The notes under the pieces: model-generated
Told to the model about the DNA's origin: nothing
The model's database searches: none
Seen by the model: only the letters and a program-made list of their open reading frames with translations
Assembly: GCA_039029935.1 (NCBI GenBank)
Contig: JBCCFC010000200.1
Coordinates: forward strand, 1 to 14,067
Origin: G039029935 sp039029935
GTDB taxonomy: Bacteria; Chloroflexota; Anaerolineae; Caldilineales; Caldilineaceae
Length of the DNA: 14,067 nucleotides
Reading direction: 5' to 3'
In this document: piece by piece, positions 1-7,026 of the stretch
How positions within the stretch are numbered: the first letter of the stretch is position 1
Layout: each line of letters begins with the position of its first letter
Position numbers and translations under genes: made by a program

Positions 1-73
1 CACTCTCCTTCATCGCTGCTAACGCTACTTCAAATTTGAATTTTGCCGTAAATTGCCTTCTCGTCTTTGTCAT
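1..73 (-). CDS. IS3-family transposase OrfA, N-terminal fragment (runs off left edge)
   Basis: Reading the minus strand from an ATG at 73-71 gives 24 open codons to the window edge, beginning M-T-K-T-R-R-Q-F-T-A-K-F-K-F-E-V-A-L. The pattern R-R-x-F-(S/T)-A-x-F-K-x-x-V-A-L is the usual N-terminus of IS3-family OrfA, the helix-turn-helix DNA-binding half of the transposase. A strong ribosome binding site, GGAGGGG on the minus strand (81-87), sits 7 bases upstream of the ATG, which supports a real start. The IS end should therefore lie between about 88 and 115; IS3-family ends are normally 5'-TG...CA-3', and a TG at 111-112 (minus strand) is one candidate, not proven. The fragment is short, so the family call rests on motif recognition alone, but start, Shine-Dalgarno and motif agree. 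Confidence 0.72.
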   Translation of the reverse strand, partial: MTKTRRQFTAKFKFEVALAAMKES

Positions 74-111
74 TTTTAGACCCCTCCACATGGTCTCTTC
101 GGTATCTTAGC

Positions 112-852
112 ATGTGGTCTAGTTTCTGGGTAGCATTATACTGTGTGGTCTGCGATGCCAATCACCTTCATGGGTTTGAGTTAGACATAGGTTGTGTGCT
201 GATACAAAATTGTCCAGTATGTAACGCTCAAAATGGTCTAGACACCTCTGACCGTATAAATATCTTTTGTCAAAAATGCGCACATGAACTTGAATTTCCA
301 CAGGTAAATGGCCCCATACATGTTTGCTATGCGTGTCTGCGGGCTGGTCATGCTGCCATAACCAAAGATACAGAGTATGGGATGATTGGTTGGGGCGAGG
401 CCATCGAGGGTGTGACTCATGGTCTACCCGGCTTACAGACAACTGAGTTCGAGATGGTTCCCAAAGAAGAGGAGCCATCTGAACCTGAGACCCCTTCTTT
501 GGCTGGCGTTTCTTCTGCGTCGTTTGTGATTTTGCCAAAAGAAGAACGCTGGGTTGGGGTCCGAATGCCTCAAGACGTGATGTCTGAATTGCTGCAAACG
601 CCTACTTTTTGCAGTTGGCAAGGTGAACAATGGCTGTTTTGCTGTCAACAACCAATGGTTTATCTGGGGAACTGGACCAAAGATGATTTTACGAGCTGTA
701 TATCTATACTCGATGGGAAGGCACTTTTCTTGGCGGCTGCGGGTGGTTATTTAGATGAGTTGTGGGAGACAGGCTGGAGCGATAGCATTGGTATTTATGT
801 CTTTCAATGTACCACCTGTGGCAAACATCGTGCATACCATGATTGTGACTAA
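112..852 (+). CDS. CbrC-family (UPF0167-like) zinc-ribbon protein
   Basis: A 246-residue protein of the CbrC family, named after the E. coli protein linked to colicin E2 tolerance; the biochemical role is unknown. The N-terminal half has four CxxC pairs (C11/C14, C34/C37, C53/C56, C72/C75), consistent with two zinc sites. The C-terminal half carries the family hallmarks: L-L-x-T-P-T-F around 160-166, G-E-x-W-L-F-C-C ending at C178, and the terminal ribbon Y-V-F-Q-C-T-T-C-G-K with a final H-D-C-D. An acidic Pro/Glu linker (about 118-146) joins the halves and contains P-K-E-E twice. I chose ATG 112; the longer reading from TTG 67 would lie over the start and ribosome binding site of the IS3 gene. 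No clear Shine-Dalgarno precedes 112, as expected if the insertion removed the native leader. The hydrolase gene follows 42 bases downstream and may be co-transcribed. Confidence 0.72.
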   Translation: MWSSFWVALYCVVCDANHLHGFELDIGCVLIQNCPVCNAQNGLDTSDRINIFCQKCAHELEFPQVNGPIHVCYACLRAGHAAITKDTEYGMIGWGEAIEGVTHGLPGLQTTEFEMVPKEEEPSEPETPSLAGVSSASFVILPKEERWVGVRMPQDVMSELLQTPTFCSWQGEQWLFCCQQPMVYLGNWTKDDFTSCISILDGKALFLAAAGGYLDELWETGWSDSIGIYVFQCTTCGKHRAYHDCD

Positions 853-894
853 TCAACATTGGCGTAAAAGGACAAAATATTGGGAAGTGTAATC

Positions 895-2457
895 ATGAAT
901 TCAGCGTGGATTGGACATTGGGTGGGTGGTTTTAACGATACCGACGAACACTGGCAATTTATGCAGGTGAGCATTGCCAAGCCAGGGAATGCGGATGAAA
1001 TCGAGGCGGGTGATAGCACAATCCTTACGGTAGACATACCGCTGAATGGTCAGATGGGATTAACCCCAAATGACTTGTCGATTGATGCGAAAACGATACG
1101 CTTTGCCGTAACTGTTGCTGGAGATATATTTGCCTTTCAAGGGATACTCGGTGAAGGCACTATCACGGGGACGGTGACAAGTGAACCCATCGAGACAACT
1201 TTCCAACTCATGCCAGTAGCTGTGCGCGACTTTGCCTTTCCGTCGCGATACATGGGATTGTATCAACTTGCATCCGACCACACAATTTTTATTGGCAATA
1301 TGACGGGCGCACCTGTATCCGTCTACTATGATTTCAAATCCCGACGTATTGGTGCGCTATGGGCACAGTCGGATGGCAGGTATTTCTCAGGGCGTCGTCT
1401 ATTCATTCCTATCGAAACCGATGTCCGTATTCAGTTTTTATCAGACGAAATCACAGGCGATGTCACAAGGATGCATTGGCAACCAGAAGGTGGGTCCTCT
1501 ACAGTCGCACCCAAAATCACCATGATTGAAGAGGATGTCCACTTTACCAATGGTGATATCTCGTTGGCAGGAACGCTCATCTGTCCGACCGCCTTGGGCA
1601 AACACCCTGCTATTGTCATGGTCCATGGCTCTGGCGCACAGACACGCCATATGGTGCGTCTCTATGCCGATGCCTTTGCACAACAGGGCATTGCCACGCT
1701 CATTTATGACAAACGAGGTACAGGGGGATCGACGGGTGAGTGGAGCAGTTCCTATGAAGATTTAGCCTATGATGCCTTGGCGGGTATCCAATTGCTACAA
1801 TCTCACCCATCCATCAACCCCGACCAAATTGGGCTGTGTGGTGCAAGCCAAGCGGGGTGGATTATCCCCATTGCTGCTGCTCGCTCCACTAGCGTTGCCT
1901 TTACGGTGCTGCTCGTCAGTCCGGTCATCACCATTGCGCGCCAGAATGAACTCAACGTCGAATATACCATGCGCGCCAGCGGCTTCCCCGAGGCTGAAAT
2001 CGCAGAGGCCGTTGCGCATATCTCACTGTTTAACCATGTGCTATGTACAGGCGAACGGTGGGATAAATTTCAGCAGTCATTGGCAAAAGGGCGACAGTCT
2101 CTGTGGGCAAAGTTTGCGTGGCCACTGGAGAATCCACCCGCACCAGAGAGTCTTGCAGGACGGCGAAAGTCCATGCTCAACGACCCACTGCCCATCTTGC
2201 AGAAAGTCACCTGTCCCATCTTGGCAATCTTTGGAGAGGCTGACACCGTTGTCCCTTATGAAGAAAATCGGGCGTTGATGGAAGAGGCATTGCAAACGAG
2301 TGGGCATGATGATTTTACTGTTCATGTGTTGCCTAAATGCAGCCATATTTTCTTGGAATCGGAAACCGGAGCGGATGCCGAGTTCCCCATGACAACGCAT
2401 TGGTTACCGCAACATATTGAGCTCATTACAGAGTGGGTCAAAGTGCTGACCATGTAA
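895..2457 (+). CDS. Alpha/beta hydrolase with N-terminal beta domain (esterase/peptidase-like)
   Basis: A 520-residue serine hydrolase. Residues 1 to about 210 are a beta-rich domain without obvious motifs. From about 220 the alpha/beta-hydrolase fold begins: oxyanion loop H-G-S-G (H244-G247), a D-K-R-G-x-G-x-S motif soon after, nucleophile elbow G-A-S-Q-A-G with Ser318, acid Asp450 in G-E-A-D-T-V-V-P, and His484 in C-S-H-I-F. The triad is complete, so the enzyme is probably active on an ester, lactone or peptide; the substrate cannot be read. No signal peptide is seen, so it is probably cytoplasmic. ATG 895 is preferred over TTG 880 because GGGAAG lies 7-8 bases upstream of it. It is same-strand with the CbrC gene before and the dehydratase 60 bases after. 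Prolyl-oligopeptidase-like hydrolases share this layout, so peptidase activity is an alternative. Confidence 0.87.
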   Translation: MNSAWIGHWVGGFNDTDEHWQFMQVSIAKPGNADEIEAGDSTILTVDIPLNGQMGLTPNDLSIDAKTIRFAVTVAGDIFAFQGILGEGTITGTVTSEPIETTFQLMPVAVRDFAFPSRYMGLYQLASDHTIFIGNMTGAPVSVYYDFKSRRIGALWAQSDGRYFSGRRLFIPIETDVRIQFLSDEITGDVTRMHWQPEGGSSTVAPKITMIEEDVHFTNGDISLAGTLICPTALGKHPAIVMVHGSGAQTRHMVRLYADAFAQQGIATLIYDKRGTGGSTGEWSSSYEDLAYDALAGIQLLQSHPSINPDQIGLCGASQAGWIIPIAAARSTSVAFTVLLVSPVITIARQNELNVEYTMRASGFPEAEIAEAVAHISLFNHVLCTGERWDKFQQSLAKGRQSLWAKFAWPLENPPAPESLAGRRKSMLNDPLPILQKVTCPILAIFGEADTVVPYEENRALMEEALQTSGHDDFTVHVLPKCSHIFLESETGADAEFPMTTHWLPQHIELITEWVKVLTM

Positions 2458-2517
2458 GCAAGGTATTGTAGAACAGATAGAGAAGTCGATTTGACCAATC
2501 TGATAGGAAATTAAACT

Positions 2518-3660
2518 ATGAAAATCACAGACATCAAAACATTCATTGTTGGCAACCCGTGGAAAAACTGGGTCTTTGTCAAACTCTACACCGACGAGGG
2601 CATCACGGGACTGGGCGAGGCCACAATGGGGTTATCCACCAAGCCAGCCGAGGGGGATGTAGCCGAACTGCGTCCCCATATCATCGGTGAGGACCCATTG
2701 CAACCAGAACGACTCTGGCTCAAGATGTACAAGGCTCGCTACCTGGGCAATTCGACGGGCATCAGTGCAATTGAACAGGCATGTTGGGACATTCTGGGCA
2801 AGAGTTTGGGTGTACCTGCGTGGAAGTTGTTTGGGGGCAAACATCGTGATGAGTTGCGTGTCTATGGCAACGGCTGGTATCAAGGGCCGCGTGACCCTGA
2901 TTTCTTTGCCGAGGCCGCAGCTAAGATGGTTGCCAAGGGCTACACCGCGCTCAAGTTTGACCCTTTTGGTGGGGCCTATCAGCAGATCACCAAAGAGAGT
3001 GAGCGATTGTCGGTACAGATTGTACGCGCCGTGCGTGATGCGGTCGGCGACGATGTCGATATCCTGATTGAGGCGCATGACCGTTTTACTGTGACCAACG
3101 CCATTCGTTTGGGGCGCAAGCTGTCCGAGTTTGAACCGATGTGGATGGAGACACCTGTGCGCACCTTTGACCTAAAAGGTCATATTGAAGTCGCCAAAGC
3201 CATTGACATTCCCGTTGTGCTGGGCGAAGGTTTCCGCGAACTGCGTCAGTTTGCCGACCTGCTCTCCCACCGTATCATCGACATTGTGCAGCCCGAACCC
3301 ATGCGTCTGGGCACATCGCTCGCCCGCAAATCCTTTGCCGTTGCCGAAGCCTACACCGCACTCGTTGCCTGTCACCAAGCGCAGAGTCCGCTCGGCACAG
3401 CCATCAACGCCCACCTACACGCCTCCATCCCTAACTTTCTCATCCACGAAAACTTTGACGATTCGCTGGAGCCTTGGACATGGGATGTGTTGACGGGCGT
3501 TCCGCGCGTCGAGAATGGATTTATCACCGTGCCAGACACGCCAGGATGGGGTGTTGAGTTGAATGAAGAAGAGGCGATGAAGCATCCTTATGGTGAGCGG
3601 AATTTTTTGCGCCTGTTTGAGGAGGGGTGGGAGACGCGGAAGCCACCTACAGTGAATTGA
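2518..3660 (+). CDS. Mandelate racemase/muconate lactonizing enzyme family protein, probable sugar-acid dehydratase
   Basis: A 380-residue enolase-superfamily enzyme expected to use Mg2+ to abstract the proton next to a carboxylate, most likely dehydrating an aldonic acid to a 2-keto-3-deoxy acid. The N-terminal capping domain (1 to about 120) precedes a TIM barrel with K-F-D (K146), metal ligands E185 (I-E-A-H), E211 (M-E-T-P) and E237 (G-E-G-F), His187 two residues after the first ligand, and His286 in A-C-H-Q. This spacing closely follows E. coli galactonate dehydratase as I remember it (D183/E209/E235, H185/H285), with Glu in place of the first Asp and Glu260 where that enzyme has Asp in Q-P-D. 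The ATG has AGGAAA 7 bases upstream. The gene ends 4 bases from the convergent SDR stop. The exact sugar acid is unknown. Confidence 0.9.
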   Translation: MKITDIKTFIVGNPWKNWVFVKLYTDEGITGLGEATMGLSTKPAEGDVAELRPHIIGEDPLQPERLWLKMYKARYLGNSTGISAIEQACWDILGKSLGVPAWKLFGGKHRDELRVYGNGWYQGPRDPDFFAEAAAKMVAKGYTALKFDPFGGAYQQITKESERLSVQIVRAVRDAVGDDVDILIEAHDRFTVTNAIRLGRKLSEFEPMWMETPVRTFDLKGHIEVAKAIDIPVVLGEGFRELRQFADLLSHRIIDIVQPEPMRLGTSLARKSFAVAEAYTALVACHQAQSPLGTAINAHLHASIPNFLIHENFDDSLEPWTWDVLTGVPRVENGFITVPDTPGWGVELNEEEAMKHPYGERNFLRLFEEGWETRKPPTVN

Positions 3661-3664
3661 TTCC

Positions 3665-4456
3665 TTAATCCATCTCAATCCCACCATCCACATTCAACGC
3701 CTGCCCCGTAATATTGCGTGCCCGATCCGACGCCAAAAACGCCACCGCCATGCCCACATCTTCCGGCGTCTGTTCACGCCCCAATGGACAGCTTGTCGCA
3801 ATCATCCTGTCAAAAATTTGGCGTCGCTCTGCTGACTCTCCAGATGAATCGCCAGAAAACCCACTCTCCAACTGCCGCCAAATATCGGTCCACAACAGAC
3901 CTGGGCAGATGGCGTTGACATTGATATTGTACTTGCCCCACTCCTTTGCCAGCGATTGCGTCAGGCTGATGGCACCTGACTTGGAGGCGGCATAATGCGG
4001 TATCTTGGGTGAGCCAATGCGCCCTGCAATTGAGGCGATGTTGACAATTTTGCCACCGCCATGCGACTGAAAATGCGTAAGCACCGCCTTGCTCATGATC
4101 CAGATGCCTTTGAGATTGACCTCATAACACATGTCCCAATCGCGCAGGTCAATTTCGTCACCAACATGGTCGCCGACCACACCCGCGTTGTTGACCACGA
4201 TGTCAATGTGTCCATGCGCGGCAATGGCCTGTGACACGCCTGCGGCCACCGATGTTTCCTGCGCAACATTCACCTCTATCACGGTTGCTACTCGTCCCAA
4301 CGCACGAACCTCTGCCACCGTCTGCTCTGCGTTGTCAAGATCGATATCCGCAATAACAATATCGCAGTCTTCCTTTGCCAACTCCAACACGATGCCACGT
4401 CCGATGCCTCGACCACCACCTGTGACGATGGCTGTTTTCCCACTTAAGATGCCCAT
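3665..4456 (-). CDS. SDR-family NAD(P)-dependent dehydrogenase
   Basis: A classical short-chain dehydrogenase/reductase of 263 residues, the usual family length. Visible motifs are the cofactor loop T-G-G-G-R-G-I-G (12-19), Asp37 after the second strand (suggesting NAD(H) preference), N-N-A-G (89-92), Asn114, Ser142 and the catalytic Y155-A-A-S-K159, then P-G and the C-terminal V-D-G-G. All catalytic residues are present, so it should oxidise or reduce a secondary alcohol/ketone, plausibly a sugar. A GAGG sequence lies about 9 bases before the ATG. It is the last gene of the minus-strand block, 51 bases downstream of the DUF402 gene, and faces the enolase-superfamily gene with a 4-base gap. 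No terminator hairpin is visible between the two convergent stops. Sugar dehydrogenase is an inference from context only. Confidence 0.93.
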   Translation of the reverse strand: MGILSGKTAIVTGGGRGIGRGIVLELAKEDCDIVIADIDLDNAEQTVAEVRALGRVATVIEVNVAQETSVAAGVSQAIAAHGHIDIVVNNAGVVGDHVGDEIDLRDWDMCYEVNLKGIWIMSKAVLTHFQSHGGGKIVNIASIAGRIGSPKIPHYAASKSGAISLTQSLAKEWGKYNINVNAICPGLLWTDIWRQLESGFSGDSSGESAERRQIFDRMIATSCPLGREQTPEDVGMAVAFLASDRARNITGQALNVDGGIEMD

Positions 4457-4507
4457 GATGTTTGCCTCTATTATGTTCTTTTTTTTAAGTTGTTGTCTGC
4501 ACCACCT

Positions 4508-5044
4508 CTACGCGATGTTAAACATAAACTTGTCATCAAACTGTGGGACAAAGCGTTGATCAAAGGGAAACTGCCGTGTCTCGACCAGTTTACGTGCCAA
4601 CGAAATGCCTCTATAAGCTAGTTCAACAACACCATCGGGATAGTCCATGTGTATACAGTTATGCTCAAAGTCATCCTCATCACGCAATGTGTATGAAAGC
4701 GATCCTGTTTCATCCATATCCACAATGAGGTCCAAATCCAAGTCAACAAATACAATATGATATGAATTATTGTGTGTTGGCAGTGCGGCATCACACTTCG
4801 CCTCCAAAAATCGACCCGTTTGGTCATATTGGAGCAGCACCGTCAACGGGTTTTCGAGGGTCAACCCATGACAATGTACAAAGTATTGGTCGGCTTGCAG
4901 AATCGTATCGTCCACATACTTATGATGGTAGTCTGGGTGGTGTAGTACAACCACCCAATCATCCATTAAATCAGGGAGAAGAATTCCTTCCCATTCCGAT
5001 TTGATTGTGCCATCAAATTTTAGCTTGCGGACGATACGATCCAT
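4508..5044 (-). CDS. DUF402 domain protein
   Basis: A 178-residue protein whose middle shows the DUF402 pattern: L-L-Q-Y-D-Q-T-G-R at about 70-78, then F-V-D-L-D-L-D-L-I-V-D with alternating Asp101/103/105, and R-D-E-D-D-F-E at about 121-127. In characterised relatives (Gram-positive nucleoside di/triphosphatases and the RNA-binding FAU-1 C-terminus) such acidic residues bind metal and phosphate, so nucleotide or RNA phosphate chemistry is the best guess; activity here is untested. The C-terminal 40 residues are basic and aromatic. It begins 8 bases after the truncated hemoglobin stop, and its best Shine-Dalgarno-like sequence lies in the last codons of that gene, so the two are probably translationally coupled. 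It is soluble, with no signal peptide or membrane segment. Confidence 0.72.
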   Translation of the reverse strand: MDRIVRKLKFDGTIKSEWEGILLPDLMDDWVVVLHHPDYHHKYVDDTILQADQYFVHCHGLTLENPLTVLLQYDQTGRFLEAKCDAALPTHNNSYHIVFVDLDLDLIVDMDETGSLSYTLRDEDDFEHNCIHMDYPDGVVELAYRGISLARKLVETRQFPFDQRFVPQFDDKFMFNIA

Positions 5045-5052
5045 ACGTGTCT

Positions 5053-5460
5053 CTACCCTTCTTCTGCTGTGACGATTTCGCCTTCGAGACTACCCATCAA
5101 GGCAACCAGCTCATCACGCTCTCTGGCTGGTATGCTGAATTTGTACAACGACTGCTCAAAGTCGAACACAAACGCATCCCATTCCTTGCTAGTAATTTTG
5201 AGATGGGCGTGTGAATCAACCATAGAGCGTCCCGTATATTGTTGTGGTCCCCCAATCACGGAACAGACAAATTCTGTCACATAGTACTTAAACCCTGCTG
5301 ACGTAATCCGTTCATGCGCCTCGTCAATCAACGGATTTGCGGCCAAAATTGGGTCTGCCATGATGCGCTCGATAAAATCATCAACGACTGCTGCGATGGG
5401 ATAGATGCCGCCCAATCGATCATACAAAGATGGATATGCTTCTGGTTTTACTTCTGCCAT
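5053..5460 (-). CDS. Group 1 truncated hemoglobin
   Basis: A 135-residue heme protein of the 2-over-2 globin type. Hallmarks are S-L-Y-D-R-L-G-G (11-18), V-V-D-D-F (25-29), the G-G-P-x-x-Y-T-G-x-x-M stretch (70-80) and the proximal heme ligand His84 in M-V-D-S-H-A-H-L-x-I-T. By eye against Mycobacterium trHbN, B10 Tyr is replaced by Ile30 and E11 Gln by Val61, and the CD-E region is about six residues longer; the motif N-P-L-I-D-E-A-H followed by A-G-F-K-Y marks a recognisable subgroup. The usual roles are O2/NO binding and NO detoxification, but the apolar distal pocket may alter them. AGGAGG lies 8 bases before the ATG. Five 14-bp tandem repeats lie 45-114 bases upstream and could regulate it. 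It is followed closely by the DUF402 gene. Confidence 0.9.
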   Translation of the reverse strand: MAEVKPEAYPSLYDRLGGIYPIAAVVDDFIERIMADPILAANPLIDEAHERITSAGFKYYVTEFVCSVIGGPQQYTGRSMVDSHAHLKITSKEWDAFVFDFEQSLYKFSIPARERDELVALMGSLEGEIVTAEEG

Positions 5461-5504
5461 GCGTTATACCTCCTGTTAACGTATATTTACAAATCATTCT
5501 AATA

Positions 5505-5574
5505 AATGTATTGGCAATAATGTATTGGCAATAATGTATTGGCAATAATGTATTGGCAATAATGTATTATCAAT
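5505..5574. repeat. Tandem repeat, five 14-bp units
   Basis: Four perfect copies of AATGTATTGGCAAT (5505-5518, 5519-5532, 5533-5546, 5547-5560) are followed by a fifth with two changes (5561-5574). They are head to tail with no spacers, so this is not a CRISPR. The array is in the intergenic region upstream of the hemoglobin gene and downstream of the nitroreductase gene. The unit exceeds one helical turn (14 bp), so repeats would present binding sites on rotating faces. They could be regulator sites or a simple slippage-prone tract. No consensus promoter is clear next to them. Confidence 0.95.
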
Positions 5575-5666
5575 GTTGACTACGATGTAGATAAACGCCA
5601 AAGAAACAGTAATTACACAGAAGTAACGCCTTTTTTATATCTTTTGTTTCTTCCAGGAATACAGGT

Positions 5667-6104
5667 TTACCCCACAGGCTCCGCAACAAAAACAGGGATG
5701 ACCCGTCCCGCTTTGTCTTGATAATCCTGATAGGGTGGATACGCTTCGACGGCAATCGCCCACAACCGTTGCCGTTCAGCGGATTCTTCGACCTCGCGCA
5801 CCCGCATGGGCATGACCTCTGTCTTGTCGCGAATCTCGACATTCGGATCCGCTTTCAAATTGTGATACCAAAATGGGTGCTTGGGTGCGCCGCCCTGTGA
5901 GGCCACAAGCACATAATTGCCTCCATCCGCAACGCGCATCAGCGGTGTCTTGCGGATTGCGCCTGTTTTATGACCGCGATTGGTGACAATGATGACGGGC
6001 ATTCCTGTATCGCGCAAGGTGTTGCCCTCTGTGCCGCCGCTGCTTTCATACAACGCAACCTGATCTGCTACCCACTTGGTAGGGCTTGGAATGTATTCGC
6101 TCAT
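5667..6104 (-). CDS. Nitroreductase family deazaflavin-dependent (F420-type, Ddn-like) oxidoreductase
   Basis: A 145-residue split-barrel protein of the Ddn family, whose characterised members use reduced coenzyme F420 to reduce quinones or nitro-compounds. Matching features are the core strand P-V-I-I-V-T-N-R-G-H-K-T-G (36-48), R-K-T-P-L-M-R-V (51-58), Y-V-L-V-A-S-Q-G-G-A-P-K-H-P-F-W-Y-H-N-L (64-83) and the P-x-Y-Q-x-Y near 123-128. The length is typical. I chose ATG 6104, with AAGGAG upstream, over the 26-residue extension from 6182, which has no family match and no ribosome binding site. It implies that the host makes F420, which points to Chloroflexota or Actinobacteria among bacteria. 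It lies 79 bases after the amidohydrolase gene and may be expressed with it. Confidence 0.88.
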   Translation of the reverse strand: MSEYIPSPTKWVADQVALYESSGGTEGNTLRDTGMPVIIVTNRGHKTGAIRKTPLMRVADGGNYVLVASQGGAPKHPFWYHNLKADPNVEIRDKTEVMPMRVREVEESAERQRLWAIAVEAYPPYQDYQDKAGRVIPVFVAEPVG

Positions 6105-6183
6105 GTGATGCTCCTTATACTTGAAACTGGTTAAGATTTTAGAAAAAAATGTAATATGCCTCGATACTTGCTGAATAATCAAA

Positions 6184-7026
6184 TTATGCTAGCTGCCAAA
6201 TCTGTTGGGCTGTCCCACCCAAAATCCGTTCGCGATCCAACGCTGATAAAAAGGGCAATCCCTCCTGAATCAACCGTAATTCATCTGCCAACGTAGGCCA
6301 GTTATGTTTGATACGATGATGCCCCGGATATCCCGTTCCCCAGATGGTACGCTCTGACCCAAAGGCATTGAGCAACATCTGAATAAAGGGGTGGACATCG
6401 GTGTAGGGATAGGCTTGCTGTGAATGGCCTGCAACATCCGAGAGCTTAAAATATACGTTGTCATATTGGGCTAAGTCAACAATGGGCTGAAACGCAGATG
6501 AGGATTCACCCACCTGTGGATAGCCCATGTGATCCAATATCAAGCGTAGATGCGGATACCGTTGGGCAAGGACAGCCACTTGGTTGGCATGTTCGGCGCG
6601 TAGATGAAATTGGATGACCACATCAAGCGCGGCAATCTCCTCCCAGAGTGGGCCATTTTGTGGTGTCAAGAGAATCTCCTCGCCTGCATAGTACATTGGA
6701 TGAAAGCGAAAGCCCGCCAACCCGCGCTCCTGCACCCAATAACGCGCCTGGGTTGCGTTGTCTGCATCTTGCGGGTCAATGAGGCCATGACCAATAAAGC
6801 GGTTGGGAAAGCGCAGTACCGAGTCGGCCATATAACCATTGTCCCATGTAGACCAACTGGTCTGCACGAGAACGGCCCAATCGACTCCGTGTTCATCCAT
6901 TTCGGCTAGCAGTTCATCCGCTGTTCCGGGTTCATCGGGCAGCGCGGTCCAACTGGGTGCAGTCGGACCAATAGGGTAGCGGGGTGGATCGATTTCCCAA
7001 ACATGGACGTGTGTATCAATAATCAT
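6184..7026 (-). CDS. Amidohydrolase-2 family TIM-barrel hydrolase (possible lactonase)
   Basis: A 280-residue metal-dependent hydrolase of the PF04909 type. It begins M-I-I-D-T-H-V-H-V-W with the H-x-H metal motif (H6, H8). Other expected residues are F-H at 140-141 with His146, and L-D-H-M-G at 164-168 with His166. The terminal motif, normally G-(S/T)-D-x-P with a metal-ligand Asp, reads W-G-T-G-Y-P here, so the Asp position is Gly232. That may reduce or change activity. Relatives include 2-pyrone-4,6-dicarboxylate hydrolases, decarboxylases and sugar-acid lactonases. ATG 7026 is chosen because the previous gene's TAA overlaps it by one base (TAATG) and GGGAGA lies about 8 bases before; ATG 7047 would add seven residues inside the upstream gene. 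Coupled translation with the propeller gene is likely. Confidence 0.88.
   Translation of the reverse strand: MIIDTHVHVWEIDPPRYPIGPTAPSWTALPDEPGTADELLAEMDEHGVDWAVLVQTSWSTWDNGYMADSVLRFPNRFIGHGLIDPQDADNATQARYWVQERGLAGFRFHPMYYAGEEILLTPQNGPLWEEIAALDVVIQFHLRAEHANQVAVLAQRYPHLRLILDHMGYPQVGESSSAFQPIVDLAQYDNVYFKLSDVAGHSQQAYPYTDVHPFIQMLLNAFGSERTIWGTGYPGHHRIKHNWPTLADELRLIQEGLPFLSALDRERILGGTAQQIWQLA

Noticed and set aside
1769..2278. 169-codon frame inside the alpha/beta hydrolase
   Set aside because: It overlaps the catalytic core of a complete triad-bearing hydrolase and its translation is low-complexity without family features.
3655..3670. Bidirectional terminator between the dehydratase and SDR genes
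   Set aside because: Only four bases separate the stops and no hairpin is visible around them.
5505..5574. Possible CRISPR array
   Set aside because: Units are only 14 bp and directly adjacent, with no spacers and no cas genes nearby.
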